Positions 12,261 to 21,964 of a stretch of 64,000 nucleotides of DNA are shown piece after piece. How positions within the stretch are numbered: the stretch's first letter is position 1; each line of letters opens with the position of its first letter. Source of the DNA: Burkholderiales bacterium (GTDB lineage: Bacteria > Pseudomonadota > Gammaproteobacteria > Burkholderiales > SG8-41); NCBI GenBank assembly GCA_020854035.1, contig JADZGE010000077.1, forward strand, positions 1 to 64,000, given 5' to 3'. Both the position numbers and the translations under genes were made by a program. The notes under the pieces are model-generated. The model was not told the DNA's origin. It saw nothing but the letters and a program-made list of their open reading frames with translations, and made no database searches.

Positions 12261-14843
12261 CTAGGTCCGAAGCTGTTCGACGAGTTCGCTCTCCAGCCGG
12301 ATCACCGTATTCTGGTCCTGCAACGCGGGCCCGCTCACCAGAAACACGTCTTCGGCGCGCGCGCCGAGGGTGTTGATCTTGGCGGTATGAAGATTGACGT
12401 CGTAGGCGGTCAGCACTCGCGCCACGCGCGAGAGCAGCCCGGGGCGGTCGCCGGCGATGACCGACAGGACCCAGTAGGTGCCTTTTTCGTCGGGCTGGAT
12501 GTTCACTTCCGGCGAAATCGGGAAGTGCCGCAGCTCGCGCGAGAGCCGCGGGCGGGTGAGCGGCGGCAGCGGCGGTTTCAACGCGAGGCGCTCGGCGAGC
12601 TCGTGCTCGATGAAGCTGATGATGTCGCGGTACTGCGCCCGGCTGTTGTCCGGATCGTGGACCTGGAAGCTGTCGAGCGCATAGCCGTTCTTCGTCGTGT
12701 AGACCTTGGCCTCGAAGATGTCGTAGCTGATGTGCTCGAAGAAGCTGCAGATGCGCGCGAAGAGCTCCTTCTGGTCCTCGACGTAGATCATCACCTGCAG
12801 GCCCTCGCCGGCGGGCGAGAGCCGCGCCTTGACGACCGGCACGGGGCTCTCGACGCGGTAGTAGAGCACCCGCGTGTGCCAGGCGATCTCCTGCGGCTCG
12901 TGGCGCAGGAAGTAGGCGTCGTCGAGGGGCCGCCACAACCGGTCCTGGGCGTTCTCCGGCACCGCGTAAAGACGCAGTTTGGCGCGCGCCTCGTCCTGGC
13001 GTGCCCGCAGGCTGGTCGCCACGGAGAACCCGGTGCCCTCGAGGAGGTTCCGGGTGGACCAGTAGAGGCTTTCCAGCAGCTTCGATTTCCAGGCGTTCCA
13101 GACCCTGGGGCTGGTGCCGCGGATGTCGGCGACGGTGATGAGGTAGAGCGCGGTCAGGCGGCGCTCGTCGCCGATACGCGCGGCGAACGCGCGGATCACG
13201 TCCGGGTCGGCGATGTCCTGCTTCTGCGCCGTGGCCGACATCACGAGGTGATGTTCCACCAGCCAGACGACGAGTTCGGCGTCCGGCCGCGGCAGCCCGT
13301 GGGTCCTGCCGAAACGGCGCGCCTCGGCGGCACCGAGCTCCGAATGGTCCCCCCCGCGGCCCTTCGCGATGTCGTGAAAGAGCGCCGCGAGGTAGAGCAG
13401 GTACGGGTCCCGGAAATCGCTCATCAGGCGACTGCACAGGGGGAACTCGTGCGCGAGCTCGGGGATCGAGAAGCGGCGGAGATTCCGGATCACCCGCAGG
13501 GTATGCTCGTCGACCGTGTGCACGTGGTAGAGGTCGTGCTGCATCTGCCCGACCACGCGCCCGAAGGCGGGCAGGTAGCGGCCCAGGATGCCGTATTCGT
13601 TCATGCGCCGCAGCGCCCGCTCGACGTGGGTCGGGCTCTGGAACACCTGCACGAAGCGCGCCCGGTTCTCGCGATCCCGCCGAAACGCGGGATTGATCAG
13701 GCGCCGCGCGCGCCACAGCGCGCGCAGCGTGTCGGCGCCAATGCCCTTCAGTTCGTGATGCTGCTGCAGCAGCCCGAAGCACTCGAGCATCGCGCCCGGC
13801 GCACGGTGGAACAGCCGCTCGTCGCGCGCTTCCAGCCGCTCGTCGCGCACCCCGAAGCGCTCGTTGATCGGGTGATACGCGGTATCGAGGGGCGGCGTGA
13901 TCCGCGCGCCGAGGTTCTGCAGCACGATCGAGTTGAGCTGCGAGACCGCCTTGGCGCTCCGGTAGTAGCGCTGCATGAGCTGTTCGCTCGCGAGGCGGTG
14001 CGGCCGGTCGCGCAGTCCGAAGGTGCGCGCGAGCGCGCTCTGGTGATCGAACAGCAGCCGGTCCTCGCGGCGACCCGCGAGGTAATGCAGGTGGACGCGC
14101 AATTCCTTCAGGAACCTGTCGTGCCGCCGGAATTCGCGCGCCTCGCTCGCGGTGACGACACCGCGCGCCGCGAGCGCCCGCCAGCTCGTCCCGACCGCGG
14201 CGGCGCGGGCGATCCACAGCACCATCTGCAGGTCGCGCAAGCCGCCGGCGCTCTCCTTCACGTTGGGCTCGAGGCTCGTCGCGCCGTAGCGCGCGTGGCG
14301 CTGCTGCTGCTCGAGGAGCTTCGCCTGCAGGAACGCCGCCGGATCGAGCGCCTCGCGCATGCGCCGCACGAATCGCGCGAAGAGCCGGCGCCGCCCCGCG
14401 AGCAGGCGTGTTTCGAGGAGATTGGTCTGCACCGTCACGTCGGCGGCGGCGAGCGCCACGCATTCATCCACCGTGCGCACGCTGTGACCGACATCGAGCC
14501 CGATGTCCCACAGCGTGCCGACGAGTTCCTCGAGTTTCGCGACAAGAGCGGCGTCCGGCGCAGCCGCAAGCAGGATCAGGAGATCGACATCGGAGGCGGG
14601 GAAAAGCTCGCCGCGCCCGTAGCCGCCGACCGCGGCGAGCACCGCGTCCTCCGGCATGCCGCGGCTCGCCCACACTTCCTTCAGGAGCCGGTCGACGATC
14701 GCCGCATGGCGCCGCACGAGGAGCGCGGGCGAGCGATGCTGGTCGAAGTGCTCCCGCAAACCGGCACGCTCCGCGGCGAGCACCTGGCGCGAGGGCGCGG
14801 ACGCCTCGCGCCCGCCGCGCGTCGCGGCCGGCCGCGCGGTCAC
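12261..14843 (-). CDS. glnD: bifunctional uridylyltransferase/uridylyl-removing enzyme GlnD
   Basis: Nitrogen sensor that uridylylates PII proteins when glutamine is low and removes the UMP when glutamine is high. The 860-residue protein (E. coli about 890) has a nucleotidyltransferase domain with GGYGRGELFPASDVDLL at about 72-88. A PII-uridylyltransferase region follows. The HD phosphohydrolase domain has LFHDIAKGRGGDHS near residue 488, and there are two C-terminal ACT domains (about 680-760 and 790-860). The GTG start at 14843 shares four bases with the map stop (GTGA). Longer upstream ORF sequence is only the reading frame running through map. Confidence 0.96.
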   Translation of the reverse strand: MTARPAATRGGREASAPSRQVLAAERAGLREHFDQHRSPALLVRRHAAIVDRLLKEVWASRGMPEDAVLAAVGGYGRGELFPASDVDLLILLAAAPDAALVAKLEELVGTLWDIGLDVGHSVRTVDECVALAAADVTVQTNLLETRLLAGRRRLFARFVRRMREALDPAAFLQAKLLEQQQRHARYGATSLEPNVKESAGGLRDLQMVLWIARAAAVGTSWRALAARGVVTASEAREFRRHDRFLKELRVHLHYLAGRREDRLLFDHQSALARTFGLRDRPHRLASEQLMQRYYRSAKAVSQLNSIVLQNLGARITPPLDTAYHPINERFGVRDERLEARDERLFHRAPGAMLECFGLLQQHHELKGIGADTLRALWRARRLINPAFRRDRENRARFVQVFQSPTHVERALRRMNEYGILGRYLPAFGRVVGQMQHDLYHVHTVDEHTLRVIRNLRRFSIPELAHEFPLCSRLMSDFRDPYLLYLAALFHDIAKGRGGDHSELGAAEARRFGRTHGLPRPDAELVVWLVEHHLVMSATAQKQDIADPDVIRAFAARIGDERRLTALYLITVADIRGTSPRVWNAWKSKLLESLYWSTRNLLEGTGFSVATSLRARQDEARAKLRLYAVPENAQDRLWRPLDDAYFLRHEPQEIAWHTRVLYYRVESPVPVVKARLSPAGEGLQVMIYVEDQKELFARICSFFEHISYDIFEAKVYTTKNGYALDSFQVHDPDNSRAQYRDIISFIEHELAERLALKPPLPPLTRPRLSRELRHFPISPEVNIQPDEKGTYWVLSVIAGDRPGLLSRVARVLTAYDVNLHTAKINTLGARAEDVFLVSGPALQDQNTVIRLESELVEQLRT

Positions 14844-15700
14844 GGCGCCGCTGGCGGTCGCGGCGGCGCGCCGGCGGAGAGCGTCAGCACTTCGCAGCCC
14901 GAACCGGTGATGAGCACCGGGTGCTCCCATTGCGCCGACAGGCTGTGATCCTTGGTGAGCACGGTCCACCCGTCGCGCCCGTGCTTGATGTCGGCGCGCC
15001 CGGCGTTGATCATCGGCTCGATCGTGAAGGTCATGCCGGGCTCCAGGCGCAGTCCGGTACCGGGGCGCCCGTAGTGCAGCACCTGGGGTTCTTCGTGGAA
15101 CCGCGTGCCGATGCCGTGGCCACAGAACTCGCGCACGACGCTGAAGCCCCGGCTCTCCGCGTGCGTCTGAATGGCGTGGCCGATGTCGCCGAGGTGCATG
15201 CCGGGACGGGCGGCGTCGATGCCGCGCCACAGGCACTCGTAGGTGACATCGATCAGGCGGCGCGCCAGAATGGATGGTTTTCCCGCGCAGAACATGCGGC
15301 TCGTGTCGCCGTGGAAACCGTCCTTGATCACCGTGATGTCGAGGTTGACGATATCACCCGCCTTGAGGGCCTTCTCGCCGGGCACGCCGTGGCAGACCAC
15401 GTGGTTCACCGAGGTGCAGATCGACCTGGGGTAGGGCGGATAGCCGGGGGGCTGGTAATTGAGCGGCGCGGGCACCGTGTGCTGCACCTCGACCATGTAG
15501 TCATGGCACAGGCGGTCGAGTTCCGCCGTTGTCACGCCGGGGCGTACGCGCGGCGCGATGAAATCGAGCACCTCGGCGGCGAGCCTGCCGGCGACCCTCA
15601 TGCGCTCGATTTCCTCCGGCGTCTTGATAGGAATGGACGCGCGCGCGCTCGCCTGCCGCCCGTGCTGGTTCTCGCCGGAAGTGAGGGGCGCGTTCTTCAA
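14840..15700 (-). CDS. map: methionine aminopeptidase type I
   Basis: Removes initiator methionine from nascent proteins. The pita-bread fold and metal ligands are visible: NHVVCHGVPG with the substrate histidine, the aspartates in DIVNLDITVIKDGFHGDTS, GHGIGTRFHEEP, and glutamates in TIEPMIN and in the C-terminal segment near WEHPVLIT. Homology begins at SIPIKTPEEIERM (codon 15634, an ATT). No ordinary start lies right there. In-frame candidates are TTG 15700, ATG 15763 and ATG 15781. The last two would overlap the opposing rpsB promoter. TTG is chosen provisionally; the protein from 15634 would have 264 residues, the usual length. Confidence 0.92.
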   Translation of the reverse strand: MKNAPLTSGENQHGRQASARASIPIKTPEEIERMRVAGRLAAEVLDFIAPRVRPGVTTAELDRLCHDYMVEVQHTVPAPLNYQPPGYPPYPRSICTSVNHVVCHGVPGEKALKAGDIVNLDITVIKDGFHGDTSRMFCAGKPSILARRLIDVTYECLWRGIDAARPGMHLGDIGHAIQTHAESRGFSVVREFCGHGIGTRFHEEPQVLHYGRPGTGLRLEPGMTFTIEPMINAGRADIKHGRDGWTVLTKDHSLSAQWEHPVLITGSGCEVLTLSAGAPPRPPAAP

Positions 15701-15710
15701 GATGGTGCGG

Positions 15711-15716
15711 ATTCTA
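15711..15716 (-). promoter_or_regulatory. possible -10 element for map-glnD
   Basis: The minus strand reads TAGAAT at 15716-15711 in the map/rpsB divergent region. No matching -35 is seen at 17 bases. If real, it places the start of translation downstream of about 15704 and argues against the longer map ORF. Confidence 0.3.
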
Positions 15717-15748
15717 GTCCAGAACACGGGGCCGCGCACGGCGGCGAC

Positions 15749-15778
15749 TTGAGATCCCGGCATTTTCGGTGATAAAAT
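15749..15778 (+). promoter_or_regulatory. sigma-70 promoter of the rpsB-tsf block
   Basis: TTGAGA at 15749-15754 and TAAAAT at 15773-15778 are separated by 18 bases, a good housekeeping promoter in an otherwise GC-rich sequence. Transcription would start near 15785 and give a leader of about 170 bases before rpsB. Confidence 0.65.
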
Positions 15779-15784
15779 CACGAG

Positions 15785-15953
15785 TTAGCTTTACCGGTCG
15801 GGCAAGGGCTTTCCTCACTTTCCCGCGCCGGATTCGTCAACACGCACATCCGCCACCGTGAGGGTGGCCGGTCCCGGCGCGGCGCGCGAACCCGCGGGCG
15901 CGATGGACGGGCCCCGCGGCGGATGGAGGCTCAACCCTTACAGGAGATGCACC
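15785..15953 (+). promoter_or_regulatory. putative rpsB 5' leader with two hairpins
   Basis: The predicted untranslated leader has a hairpin at 15852-15868 (GCCACC / GGTGGC, 5-base loop). A second lies at 15892-15919 (CCGCGGG / CCCGCGG, 14-base loop). The Shine-Dalgarno AGGAGA at 15942-15947 sits before the TTG start. In E. coli, protein S2 represses its own operon through the rpsB leader. A similar role here is inference. Confidence 0.35.
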
Positions 15954-16700
15954 TTGGCCGTCACCATGCGCGAGATGCTCGAAGCCGGGGTCCACTTCGG
16001 GCACCAGACGAGGTTCTGGAATCCCAGGATGGCGCCCTACATCTTCGGGCATCGCAACAAGATCCACATCGTCAATCTCGAGACGACCCTCGCGATGTTC
16101 AACGAGGCGCTGAAGTTCGCGCGCCAGCTCACCGCGAACAAGGGCACGGTCCTCTTCGTCGGGACCAAGCGGCAGGCGCGCGACATCGTCAAGGAGGAGG
16201 CGCAGCGCTGCGCTTCTCCCTACGTCGATTACCGCTGGCTGGGCGGCATGCTCACCAACTACAAGACCGTCAAGCAGTCGATCAAGCGCCTGAAGGACAT
16301 GGAGACGATGGCGCAGGACGGCACGCTCGACAAGCTCCCGAAGAAGGAAGCGCTGCACTATCAGCGCGAGATCGTGAAACTCGACCGCAGCCTCGGGGGC
16401 ATCAAGGACATGGGGGGACTTCCCGACGCGCTTTTCGTCATCGATGTGGGATACCAGAAGGGCGCGGTCGCGGAGGCGAGAAAACTCGGCATCCCGCTGA
16501 TCGGCGTCGTCGACACCAACCACTCGCCCGAGCGCATCGATTACGTCATTCCCGGCAACGACGACTCCAGCCGCGCGATCCGGCTCTACGCGCGCGGGGT
16601 CGCCGACGCCGTGCTCGAAGGGCGCCAGGACAGCGTGAAGGAGATCGTGCGCAGCGGCGAGGAATACGTCGAGGAGGACGAGGAGACCGGGGATGCGTGA
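15954..16700 (+). CDS. rpsB: 30S ribosomal protein S2
   Basis: Small-subunit ribosomal protein that binds late in 30S assembly and helps anchor S1. The 248 residues include [20 protein letters not shown], the nucleotide-like motif [35 protein letters not shown] and [20 protein letters not shown], with an acidic tail. The start is TTG at 15954, seven bases after AGGAGA, which replaces the usual ATG of [10 protein letters not shown] longer frame to 15858 has no homology. It is the first gene of the large rightward block and is followed by an intrinsic terminator and tsf. Confidence 0.97.
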   Translation: MAVTMREMLEAGVHFGHQTRFWNPRMAPYIFGHRNKIHIVNLETTLAMFNEALKFARQLTANKGTVLFVGTKRQARDIVKEEAQRCASPYVDYRWLGGMLTNYKTVKQSIKRLKDMETMAQDGTLDKLPKKEALHYQREIVKLDRSLGGIKDMGGLPDALFVIDVGYQKGAVAEARKLGIPLIGVVDTNHSPERIDYVIPGNDDSSRAIRLYARGVADAVLEGRQDSVKEIVRSGEEYVEEDEETGDA

Positions 16701-16727
16701 ACGCGTGCGCGGCTCGACGGGCCGGGC

Positions 16728-16750
16728 GGGGGCGCGAGCCCCCTTTTTTT
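16728..16750 (+). terminator. rho-independent terminator/attenuator between rpsB and tsf
   Basis: Perfect stem GGGGGC / GCCCCC around a GCGA loop, followed by seven T residues (16744-16750). It should let most transcripts end after rpsB and a fraction read into tsf. An attenuator at this place is also known in E. coli. Confidence 0.85.
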
Positions 16751-16766
16751 GGCGACGGGGAGTGCA

Positions 16767-17606
16767 ATGGCGGAGATCAGCGCGGGACTGGTGAAGGAGT
16801 TGCGGGAGAAGACCGATGCGCCGATGATGGAGTGCAAGAAGGCGCTCACGGAGGCGGGCGGGGACCTCGCCAGGGCGGAGGAGATACTGCGCGTGAAGCT
16901 CGGCAACCGCGCGACGAAGGCGGCGACGCGCGCGACGGGGGAAGGCGTCGTCGCGGCGTATGTCGCCGGCGACGGCCGGACCGGCGCGCTGGTCGAGGTG
17001 AACTGCGAGACCGATTTCGTGGCCAAGAACGCGGAATTCCTCATCTTCGCGCAGTCGGTCGCCGAGCGGGTTGCGGCGCACGACCCGGCCGACGTGGCGG
17101 CACTCTCGGGGCTTGCCGCGAACGGCGGTACGGTGGAGGAGGCGCGCCGGGTGCTCGCCGGGAAGATCGGCGAGAACATGACGATCCGGCGTTTCACGCG
17201 GCTCGAGGCGCGGGGCCGCCTCTCGCGCTACGTGCACGGCGGCGCGCGGATCGGCGTGCTCGTCGATGTCGTCGGCGGGGACGATGTCCTCGCGAAGGAT
17301 ATCGCCATGCAGGTCGCGGCCGCCAAACCGGTCGCACTGTCCCCGTCCGAGATCCCGGCGGCGATCGTCGAGCGCGAGCGCAGCATCGCCGCGGCCAAGG
17401 CGGCGGAATCGGGCAAGCCCGCCGAGATCGTGAAGAAAATGATCGAGGGCGCCGTACAGAAGTCGTTGAAGGAGCTCGCCCTGCTCGAGCAGCCGTTCGT
17501 CAAGAACGACAAGCAGAGCGTGGGCGCGCTGCTGAAGGCGAGGAACGCCAGCGTCGCCGGCTTCGCCCTGTTCGTGATGGGAGAAGGCATCGAGAAGCAG
17601 GCATGA
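16767..17606 (+). CDS. tsf: translation elongation factor Ts
   Basis: Guanine-nucleotide exchange factor for EF-Tu. The 279 residues have the N-terminal UBA-like module with [18 protein letters not shown] and the core with [12 protein letters not shown], which contacts EF-Tu. C-terminal coiled-coil and dimerisation segments follow ([15 protein letters not shown]). ATG 16767 aligns with the conserved [13 protein letters not shown]; an earlier in-frame ATG (16749) lies in the terminator. It overlaps pyrH by four bases. Confidence 0.97.
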   Translation: MAEISAGLVKELREKTDAPMMECKKALTEAGGDLARAEEILRVKLGNRATKAATRATGEGVVAAYVAGDGRTGALVEVNCETDFVAKNAEFLIFAQSVAERVAAHDPADVAALSGLAANGGTVEEARRVLAGKIGENMTIRRFTRLEARGRLSRYVHGGARIGVLVDVVGGDDVLAKDIAMQVAAAKPVALSPSEIPAAIVERERSIAAAKAAESGKPAEIVKKMIEGAVQKSLKELALLEQPFVKNDKQSVGALLKARNASVAGFALFVMGEGIEKQA

Positions 17607-18385
17607 GCGCGACGCGGCCCCGATCCACGGACGACCCCGAACCGGCCCGTTGCGGCGCGCCGGGCGCGAGACCGGCGCCGGCCTACAAGCGCATCCTCGT
17701 CAAGCTCTCCGGCGAGGCGCTGATGGGCGCGGACAGCTACGGGATCAACCGCGACACCGTCGAGCGCATCGTGGGCGAGATCGGCGACGTGGTGCGCCTC
17801 GGCGTCGAGGTCGCGGTGGTGATAGGCGGAGGCAACATCTTCCGCGGCGTCGCCCCGGCTTCCGCGCACATGGATCGGGCGACTGCCGATTACATGGGCA
17901 TGCTCGCGACCGTGATGAACGCGCTCGCGCTGCAGGACGCGATGCGGCGCGTGAACCTCGTCGCGCGCGTGCAGTCGGCGCTCAACATCGAGCAGGTGGT
18001 CGAGCCCTACATCCGCGGCAAGGCGATGCGCTACCTCGAGGAGGGCAGGGTGGTGATCTTCGCCGCCGGCACCGGCAACCCGTTCTTCACCACCGACACC
18101 GCGGCGGCGCTGCGCGGAATGGAGATGAACGTCGAGCTGGTGCTCAAGGCGACCAAGGTGGACGGCGTCTACTCGGCGGATCCGAGGATGAACGCCGACG
18201 CGCAGCGCTACCGGCGGCTCACGTTCGACGAGGCGATCGCGCGCAACCTCAGGGTGATGGACGCCACGGCGCTCACGCTGTGCCGCGACCAGAAGCTGCC
18301 GATCAACGTCTTCAGCATTTTCAAGCCCTCCGCGCTCAGGCGCGTGGTGCTGGGCGAGGACGAGGGCACGTTTCTGCACAACTGA
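17603..18385 (+). CDS. pyrH: UMP kinase
   Basis: Phosphorylates UMP to UDP in pyrimidine nucleotide synthesis. It is an amino-acid-kinase fold protein with the family motifs [38 protein letters not shown] and [11 protein letters not shown]. At 260 residues it is about 20 longer than E. coli PyrH because of an N-terminal Pro/Arg-rich stretch before [13 protein letters not shown]. The ATG overlaps the tsf stop (ATGA). The extra N-terminus could be real or reflect a missed internal start; none with a clear ribosome site is seen. Confidence 0.96.
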   Translation: MSATRPRSTDDPEPARCGAPGARPAPAYKRILVKLSGEALMGADSYGINRDTVERIVGEIGDVVRLGVEVAVVIGGGNIFRGVAPASAHMDRATADYMGMLATVMNALALQDAMRRVNLVARVQSALNIEQVVEPYIRGKAMRYLEEGRVVIFAAGTGNPFFTTDTAAALRGMEMNVELVLKATKVDGVYSADPRMNADAQRYRRLTFDEAIARNLRVMDATALTLCRDQKLPINVFSIFKPSALRRVVLGEDEGTFLHN

Positions 18386-18425
18386 TTCCCGCGCCGGCGC
18401 GGCCCGCGGGGGGCGGAGGTGGAGC

Positions 18426-18983
18426 ATGATCGCCGATGTGAAGAAGTCCGCAGAGCAGAAGATGAAGAAGACGGTGGATGCGCTCAAGGCCGACCTCGCG
18501 AAGGTGCGCACCGGGCGCGCGCACGCCGGCCTGCTCGATCACGTCATGGTCGACTACTACGGCACTCCCACCCCGGTGCCGCAGGTGGCGAACGTGACGC
18601 TCCTCGATGCGCGGACCATCGGCGTCACGCCCTGGGACAGGAAGATCGCGCCCGCGCTCGAGAAGGCGATTCGCGATTCCGACCTCGGACTGAACCCGGC
18701 GGCGATGGGCGAAACGGTGCGCGTGCCGATGCCGGCGCTCACCGAGGAGCGGCGGCGCGACCTCATCAAGGTGGTGCGGCACGAGAGCGAGAACGCGCGC
18801 GTCGCGGTGCGCAACGTGCGGCGCGACGCCATCCACGGGCTGAAGGATCTGCTGAAGCAGAAGAAGGTGGCCGAGGACGAGGAGCGCCGCGCCCAGGACG
18901 ACATCCAGAAGCTCACCGATCGCCACATCGCCGACATCGACAAGCTGCTGCAGCAGAAGGAGTCGGACCTGATGTCGGTCTAG
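18426..18983 (+). CDS. frr: ribosome recycling factor
   Basis: With EF-G, splits post-termination ribosomes. The 185 residues match the family length. The three-helix-bundle domain has [15 protein letters not shown] and [18 protein letters not shown], and the small domain contains [16 protein letters not shown]. The ATG at 18426 follows a GGAGGTGGAG ribosome site. It lies between pyrH and uppS as is usual. Confidence 0.97.
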   Translation: MIADVKKSAEQKMKKTVDALKADLAKVRTGRAHAGLLDHVMVDYYGTPTPVPQVANVTLLDARTIGVTPWDRKIAPALEKAIRDSDLGLNPAAMGETVRVPMPALTEERRRDLIKVVRHESENARVAVRNVRRDAIHGLKDLLKQKKVAEDEERRAQDDIQKLTDRHIADIDKLLQQKESDLMSV

Positions 18984-19022
18984 GCGCCTGACTGCGCCGC
19001 CCGGCGAGGGAGTTTTCCGCGC

Positions 19023-19817
19023 GTGACTTCGTTTCCCAGCTCCACGATCGAGATTCCGGATTCCAGCCGCGTGCCCCGGCACGTGGCGGTGATCATGGAC
19101 GGGAACGGCCGCTGGGCGAAACAGCGCTACCTGCCGCGCGTCGCGGGGCACAAGCGCGGCGTCGAATCGGTGCGCACGCTGGTGCGGGCCTGCGCGGAGC
19201 GCGGCGTGGCTTTCCTCACCCTGTTCGCCTTTTCGAGCGAGAACTGGCGCAGGCCGGCCGAGGAAGTGTCGTTCCTGCTACAGCTTTTCGCGGTGGCGCT
19301 CGAGCAGGAAGTGGGCAGGCTCCACGAGAACGGGATTCGCTTCCGGGTGATCGGCGACATCGCGGCGTTCGACGCGCGCCTCGTTCGGCTCATTCGCGAC
19401 GCCGAGGCGCTCACCGCGGGCAATTCCCGCCTGACGCTCACCGTCGCGGCCAACTACGGGGGGCGCTGGGACATGATGCAGGCGGTCGCGCGCATGCTCG
19501 CCGAGCGCCCGGCGCTCGCCGCCGGGTTCTCCGAGCACGACCTGACGCCCTACCTTTCGCTCAACTACGCGCCGGAGCCGGATCTTTTCATCCGCACGGG
19601 CGGCGAGCAGCGCGTCAGCAACTTCCTGCTCTGGCAGCTCGCCTATGCCGAGCTCTACTTCACCGATACACTGTGGCCCGATTTCGACGCGGCGTGCCTC
19701 GACCGCGCGATCGTGTCCTACCAGCAGCGCGAGCGCCGTTTCGGGCGCACCAGCGAACAGCTCCCGGCCGGCGCGGGCCTCGCGATGCTGCGATTCGAGG
19801 GTCCCGGAGTCGAATGA
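19023..19817 (+). CDS. uppS: undecaprenyl diphosphate synthase (cis-prenyltransferase)
   Basis: Condenses isopentenyl diphosphate onto farnesyl diphosphate to make C55-PP, the lipid carrier for peptidoglycan and O-antigen. The 264 residues contain [13 protein letters not shown] with catalytic Asp26, FAFSSENW, and the C-terminal region [21 protein letters not shown]. The start is GTG at 19023. It overlaps cdsA by four bases and sits in the isoprenoid/phospholipid subcluster with dxr. Confidence 0.96.
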   Translation: MTSFPSSTIEIPDSSRVPRHVAVIMDGNGRWAKQRYLPRVAGHKRGVESVRTLVRACAERGVAFLTLFAFSSENWRRPAEEVSFLLQLFAVALEQEVGRLHENGIRFRVIGDIAAFDARLVRLIRDAEALTAGNSRLTLTVAANYGGRWDMMQAVARMLAERPALAAGFSEHDLTPYLSLNYAPEPDLFIRTGGEQRVSNFLLWQLAYAELYFTDTLWPDFDAACLDRAIVSYQQRERRFGRTSEQLPAGAGLAMLRFEGPGVE

Positions 19818-20635
19818 CGCCGGCGGCCCCCGCGGGGTCGGTGCTGCCTGCGCGCCTTGCCACGGCGGCGCTGCTCATGGCGGGTCTCGCCGCCGCGGTG
19901 TTCCTGCTGGAGGGCGCGGGCTGGGGCTGGGTGCTCACCGCGATCGTCGTGATCGCGGCGCGGGAGTGGGCGGCGCTCGCCGGCTACCGGCGCGCGGCGA
20001 CGCTCGCCTACTGCGCCGCTACGGCCGCGCTGGCGTGGGTGCTCCTCGCGGCGAGCCGCGGCCCCGGGTTCGAGCTTGCCGTGTACGCGGCCGGGTGCGT
20101 GTTCTGGATCGCCGTCGTGCCGGCATGGCTCGCCGCCGGGCGCCTGCCCCGGGGCGCCGCCGGGACGGCCGCCGCGGGCTTGCTCGCCCTCGTGCCGGCG
20201 TGGCTCGCGGCTGCCCGCCTGCAAGATGACCCGGTCGAACTGCTGCAGGTCATGGCGATCGTGTGGCTCGCCGATACGGCGGCCTTTTTCTGCGGGCGTG
20301 CCTTCGGGCGCCACAAGCTCGCGCCGCGAGTGAGCCCGGGCAAGACATGGGAGGGCGTCGGCGGCGCGGCGGCCGCGGTGGCGGTGTATTATGTTGCGCT
20401 GTCCGCGAGCGGCGCGCTGCCCTCGTGGGCGGGGGGATGGCGGGGCGGCGTGCTGTTCGCGGGCGTCGCGGCGTTGAGCGTGGTCGGTGACCTTTTCGAG
20501 TCCGCGATGAAGCGACAGGCCGGGGTGAAGGACAGCGGCACTCTCCTGCCCGGGCACGGCGGTGTGCTCGACCGGATCGACGGGTTGGTGGCGGGACTGC
20601 CGCTGGCGGCGTTGCTCGCGCGGTGGACCGGATGA
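19814..20635 (+). CDS. cdsA: phosphatidate cytidylyltransferase
   Basis: Integral membrane enzyme making CDP-diacylglycerol from phosphatidate and CTP. The 273 residues form about seven or eight hydrophobic segments, rich in Ala, Leu, Val and Trp. The signature lies near the C-terminus: [20 protein letters not shown] followed by GVLDRID. An upstream motif SPGKTWEG is also conserved. The ATG overlaps the uppS stop (ATGA). The protein is of typical length. Confidence 0.94.
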   Translation: MTPAAPAGSVLPARLATAALLMAGLAAAVFLLEGAGWGWVLTAIVVIAAREWAALAGYRRAATLAYCAATAALAWVLLAASRGPGFELAVYAAGCVFWIAVVPAWLAAGRLPRGAAGTAAAGLLALVPAWLAAARLQDDPVELLQVMAIVWLADTAAFFCGRAFGRHKLAPRVSPGKTWEGVGGAAAAVAVYYVALSASGALPSWAGGWRGGVLFAGVAALSVVGDLFESAMKRQAGVKDSGTLLPGHGGVLDRIDGLVAGLPLAALLARWTG

Positions 20636-20715
20636 GCGACCCGCCGCGGCGCGCCGCAGGCGATCCGGCGGGTTCGGCGACACGGAGGGCGAGCGAGCTT
20701 GGACGAAGGAGCGCC

Positions 20716-21951
20716 ATGAGCGGCGCGCGGCGCATCACGATACTCGGTTCGACCGGCAGCATCGGCGCGAGCACGCTCGACGTCGTGGCGCGGCACCCCG
20801 ACCGCTTCGAGGTGGTGGCGCTGACTGCGCACCGCCGCGTCGATGCGCTGTTCGAGCAGTGCGCGGCGCACCGCCCGCGGCTCGCGGTGATGCTCGATGC
20901 CGACGCGGCGGCGGAGCTCGCGCGGCGCATCCGCGCCGCGGGTATCGATTGCGAGGTGCGCGCCGGCATCGACGCCCTCGAAGCGGCGGCGCAGGCGCCC
21001 GCCGCCGATACCGTCGTGGCGGCGATCGTGGGGATCGCCGGGCTGCGGCCGACGCTCGCCGCGGCGCGCGCGGGCAAGCGGCTGCTGCTCGCGAACAAGG
21101 AGGCGCTGGTGACCGCGGGCCCCGTGTTCATGGCGGCCGTGCAGGCGGGCGGCGCGGCGCTGCTGCCGATCGACAGCGAGCACAACGCGCTCTTCCAGGC
21201 GCTGCCGCGCGACTACGCGCGCGAGCCCGCCCGCGCCGGCGTGCGGCGCATCCTGCTCACCGCTTCCGGCGGGCCCTTCCGCGGCGTGCCGCTCGCGGCG
21301 CTCGAGGCCGTCACGCCGGACGAAGCGTGCGCCCATCCCAACTGGGTCATGGGACGCAAGATCTCGGTGGATTCGGCGACGATGATGAACAAGGGGCTGG
21401 AGGTCATCGAGGCGCACTGGCTGTTCAACGTTCCCGCCGAGTCGATCGAGGTGCTGATCCATCCCGAGAGCGTCATCCATTCGCTCGTGGAGTACCTCGA
21501 CGGTTCGGTGATCGCGCAGCTCGGCAATCCGGACATGCGCACGCCGATCGCCTGCGCGCTCGGATTCCCCGAGCGGATCAGCGCCGGCGTCGACTACCTC
21601 GACCTCGCCCGCACCGGTGCACTGCACTTCGAGCGGCCCGACCTGGGGCGGTTTCCGTGCCTGCGTCTCGCCTACGAAGCGCTCAGGGCAGGCGGTTCGG
21701 CGCCCACGGCGCTCAACGCGGCGAACGAAGTGGCGGTCGCCGAGTTTTTCCGGGGGGCTTTGCGCTTTCCCCAGATCCCGGAGCTGATAGAAGACGTGCT
21801 CGCGAACATCCCCGCGGCCCCGCTCGCGGGTCTCGGCGACGTGCTCGCGGCCGACCGGGCGGCGCGCGAACAGGCCGCGCGATGGCTCTCGAGCCGCGGC
21901 GCGCGGCTGCCCGGCGCCGGGCGCCGCGTGGCGGGAACACGCGCCCGCTGA
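20716..21951 (+). CDS. dxr: 1-deoxy-D-xylulose 5-phosphate reductoisomerase
   Basis: First committed enzyme of the MEP isoprenoid pathway, forming 2-C-methyl-D-erythritol 4-phosphate with NADPH. The 411 residues open with the Rossmann motif [18 protein letters not shown]. They contain [18 protein letters not shown] with metal-binding Asp/Glu, and [26 protein letters not shown] and the downstream [17 protein letters not shown] are also present. ATG 20716 has an AAGGAG site seven bases upstream. A second possible start, ATG 20632, overlaps the cdsA stop and would add 28 poorly conserved residues. Confidence 0.96.
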   Translation: MSGARRITILGSTGSIGASTLDVVARHPDRFEVVALTAHRRVDALFEQCAAHRPRLAVMLDADAAAELARRIRAAGIDCEVRAGIDALEAAAQAPAADTVVAAIVGIAGLRPTLAAARAGKRLLLANKEALVTAGPVFMAAVQAGGAALLPIDSEHNALFQALPRDYAREPARAGVRRILLTASGGPFRGVPLAALEAVTPDEACAHPNWVMGRKISVDSATMMNKGLEVIEAHWLFNVPAESIEVLIHPESVIHSLVEYLDGSVIAQLGNPDMRTPIACALGFPERISAGVDYLDLARTGALHFERPDLGRFPCLRLAYEALRAGGSAPTALNAANEVAVAEFFRGALRFPQIPELIEDVLANIPAAPLAGLGDVLAADRAAREQAARWLSSRGARLPGAGRRVAGTRAR

Positions 21952-21964
21952 GGGCACACCCCGC

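Noticed and set aside
12252-14948. 898-codon plus-strand ORF opposite glnD
   Set aside because: Antisense shadow with no protein motifs; glnD has intact catalytic, HD and ACT domains.
20632-20715. upstream ATG extension of dxr overlapping cdsA stop
   Set aside because: Adds Arg/Pro-rich residues without homology, while ATG 20716 has a strong AAGGAG site and matches family N-termini.
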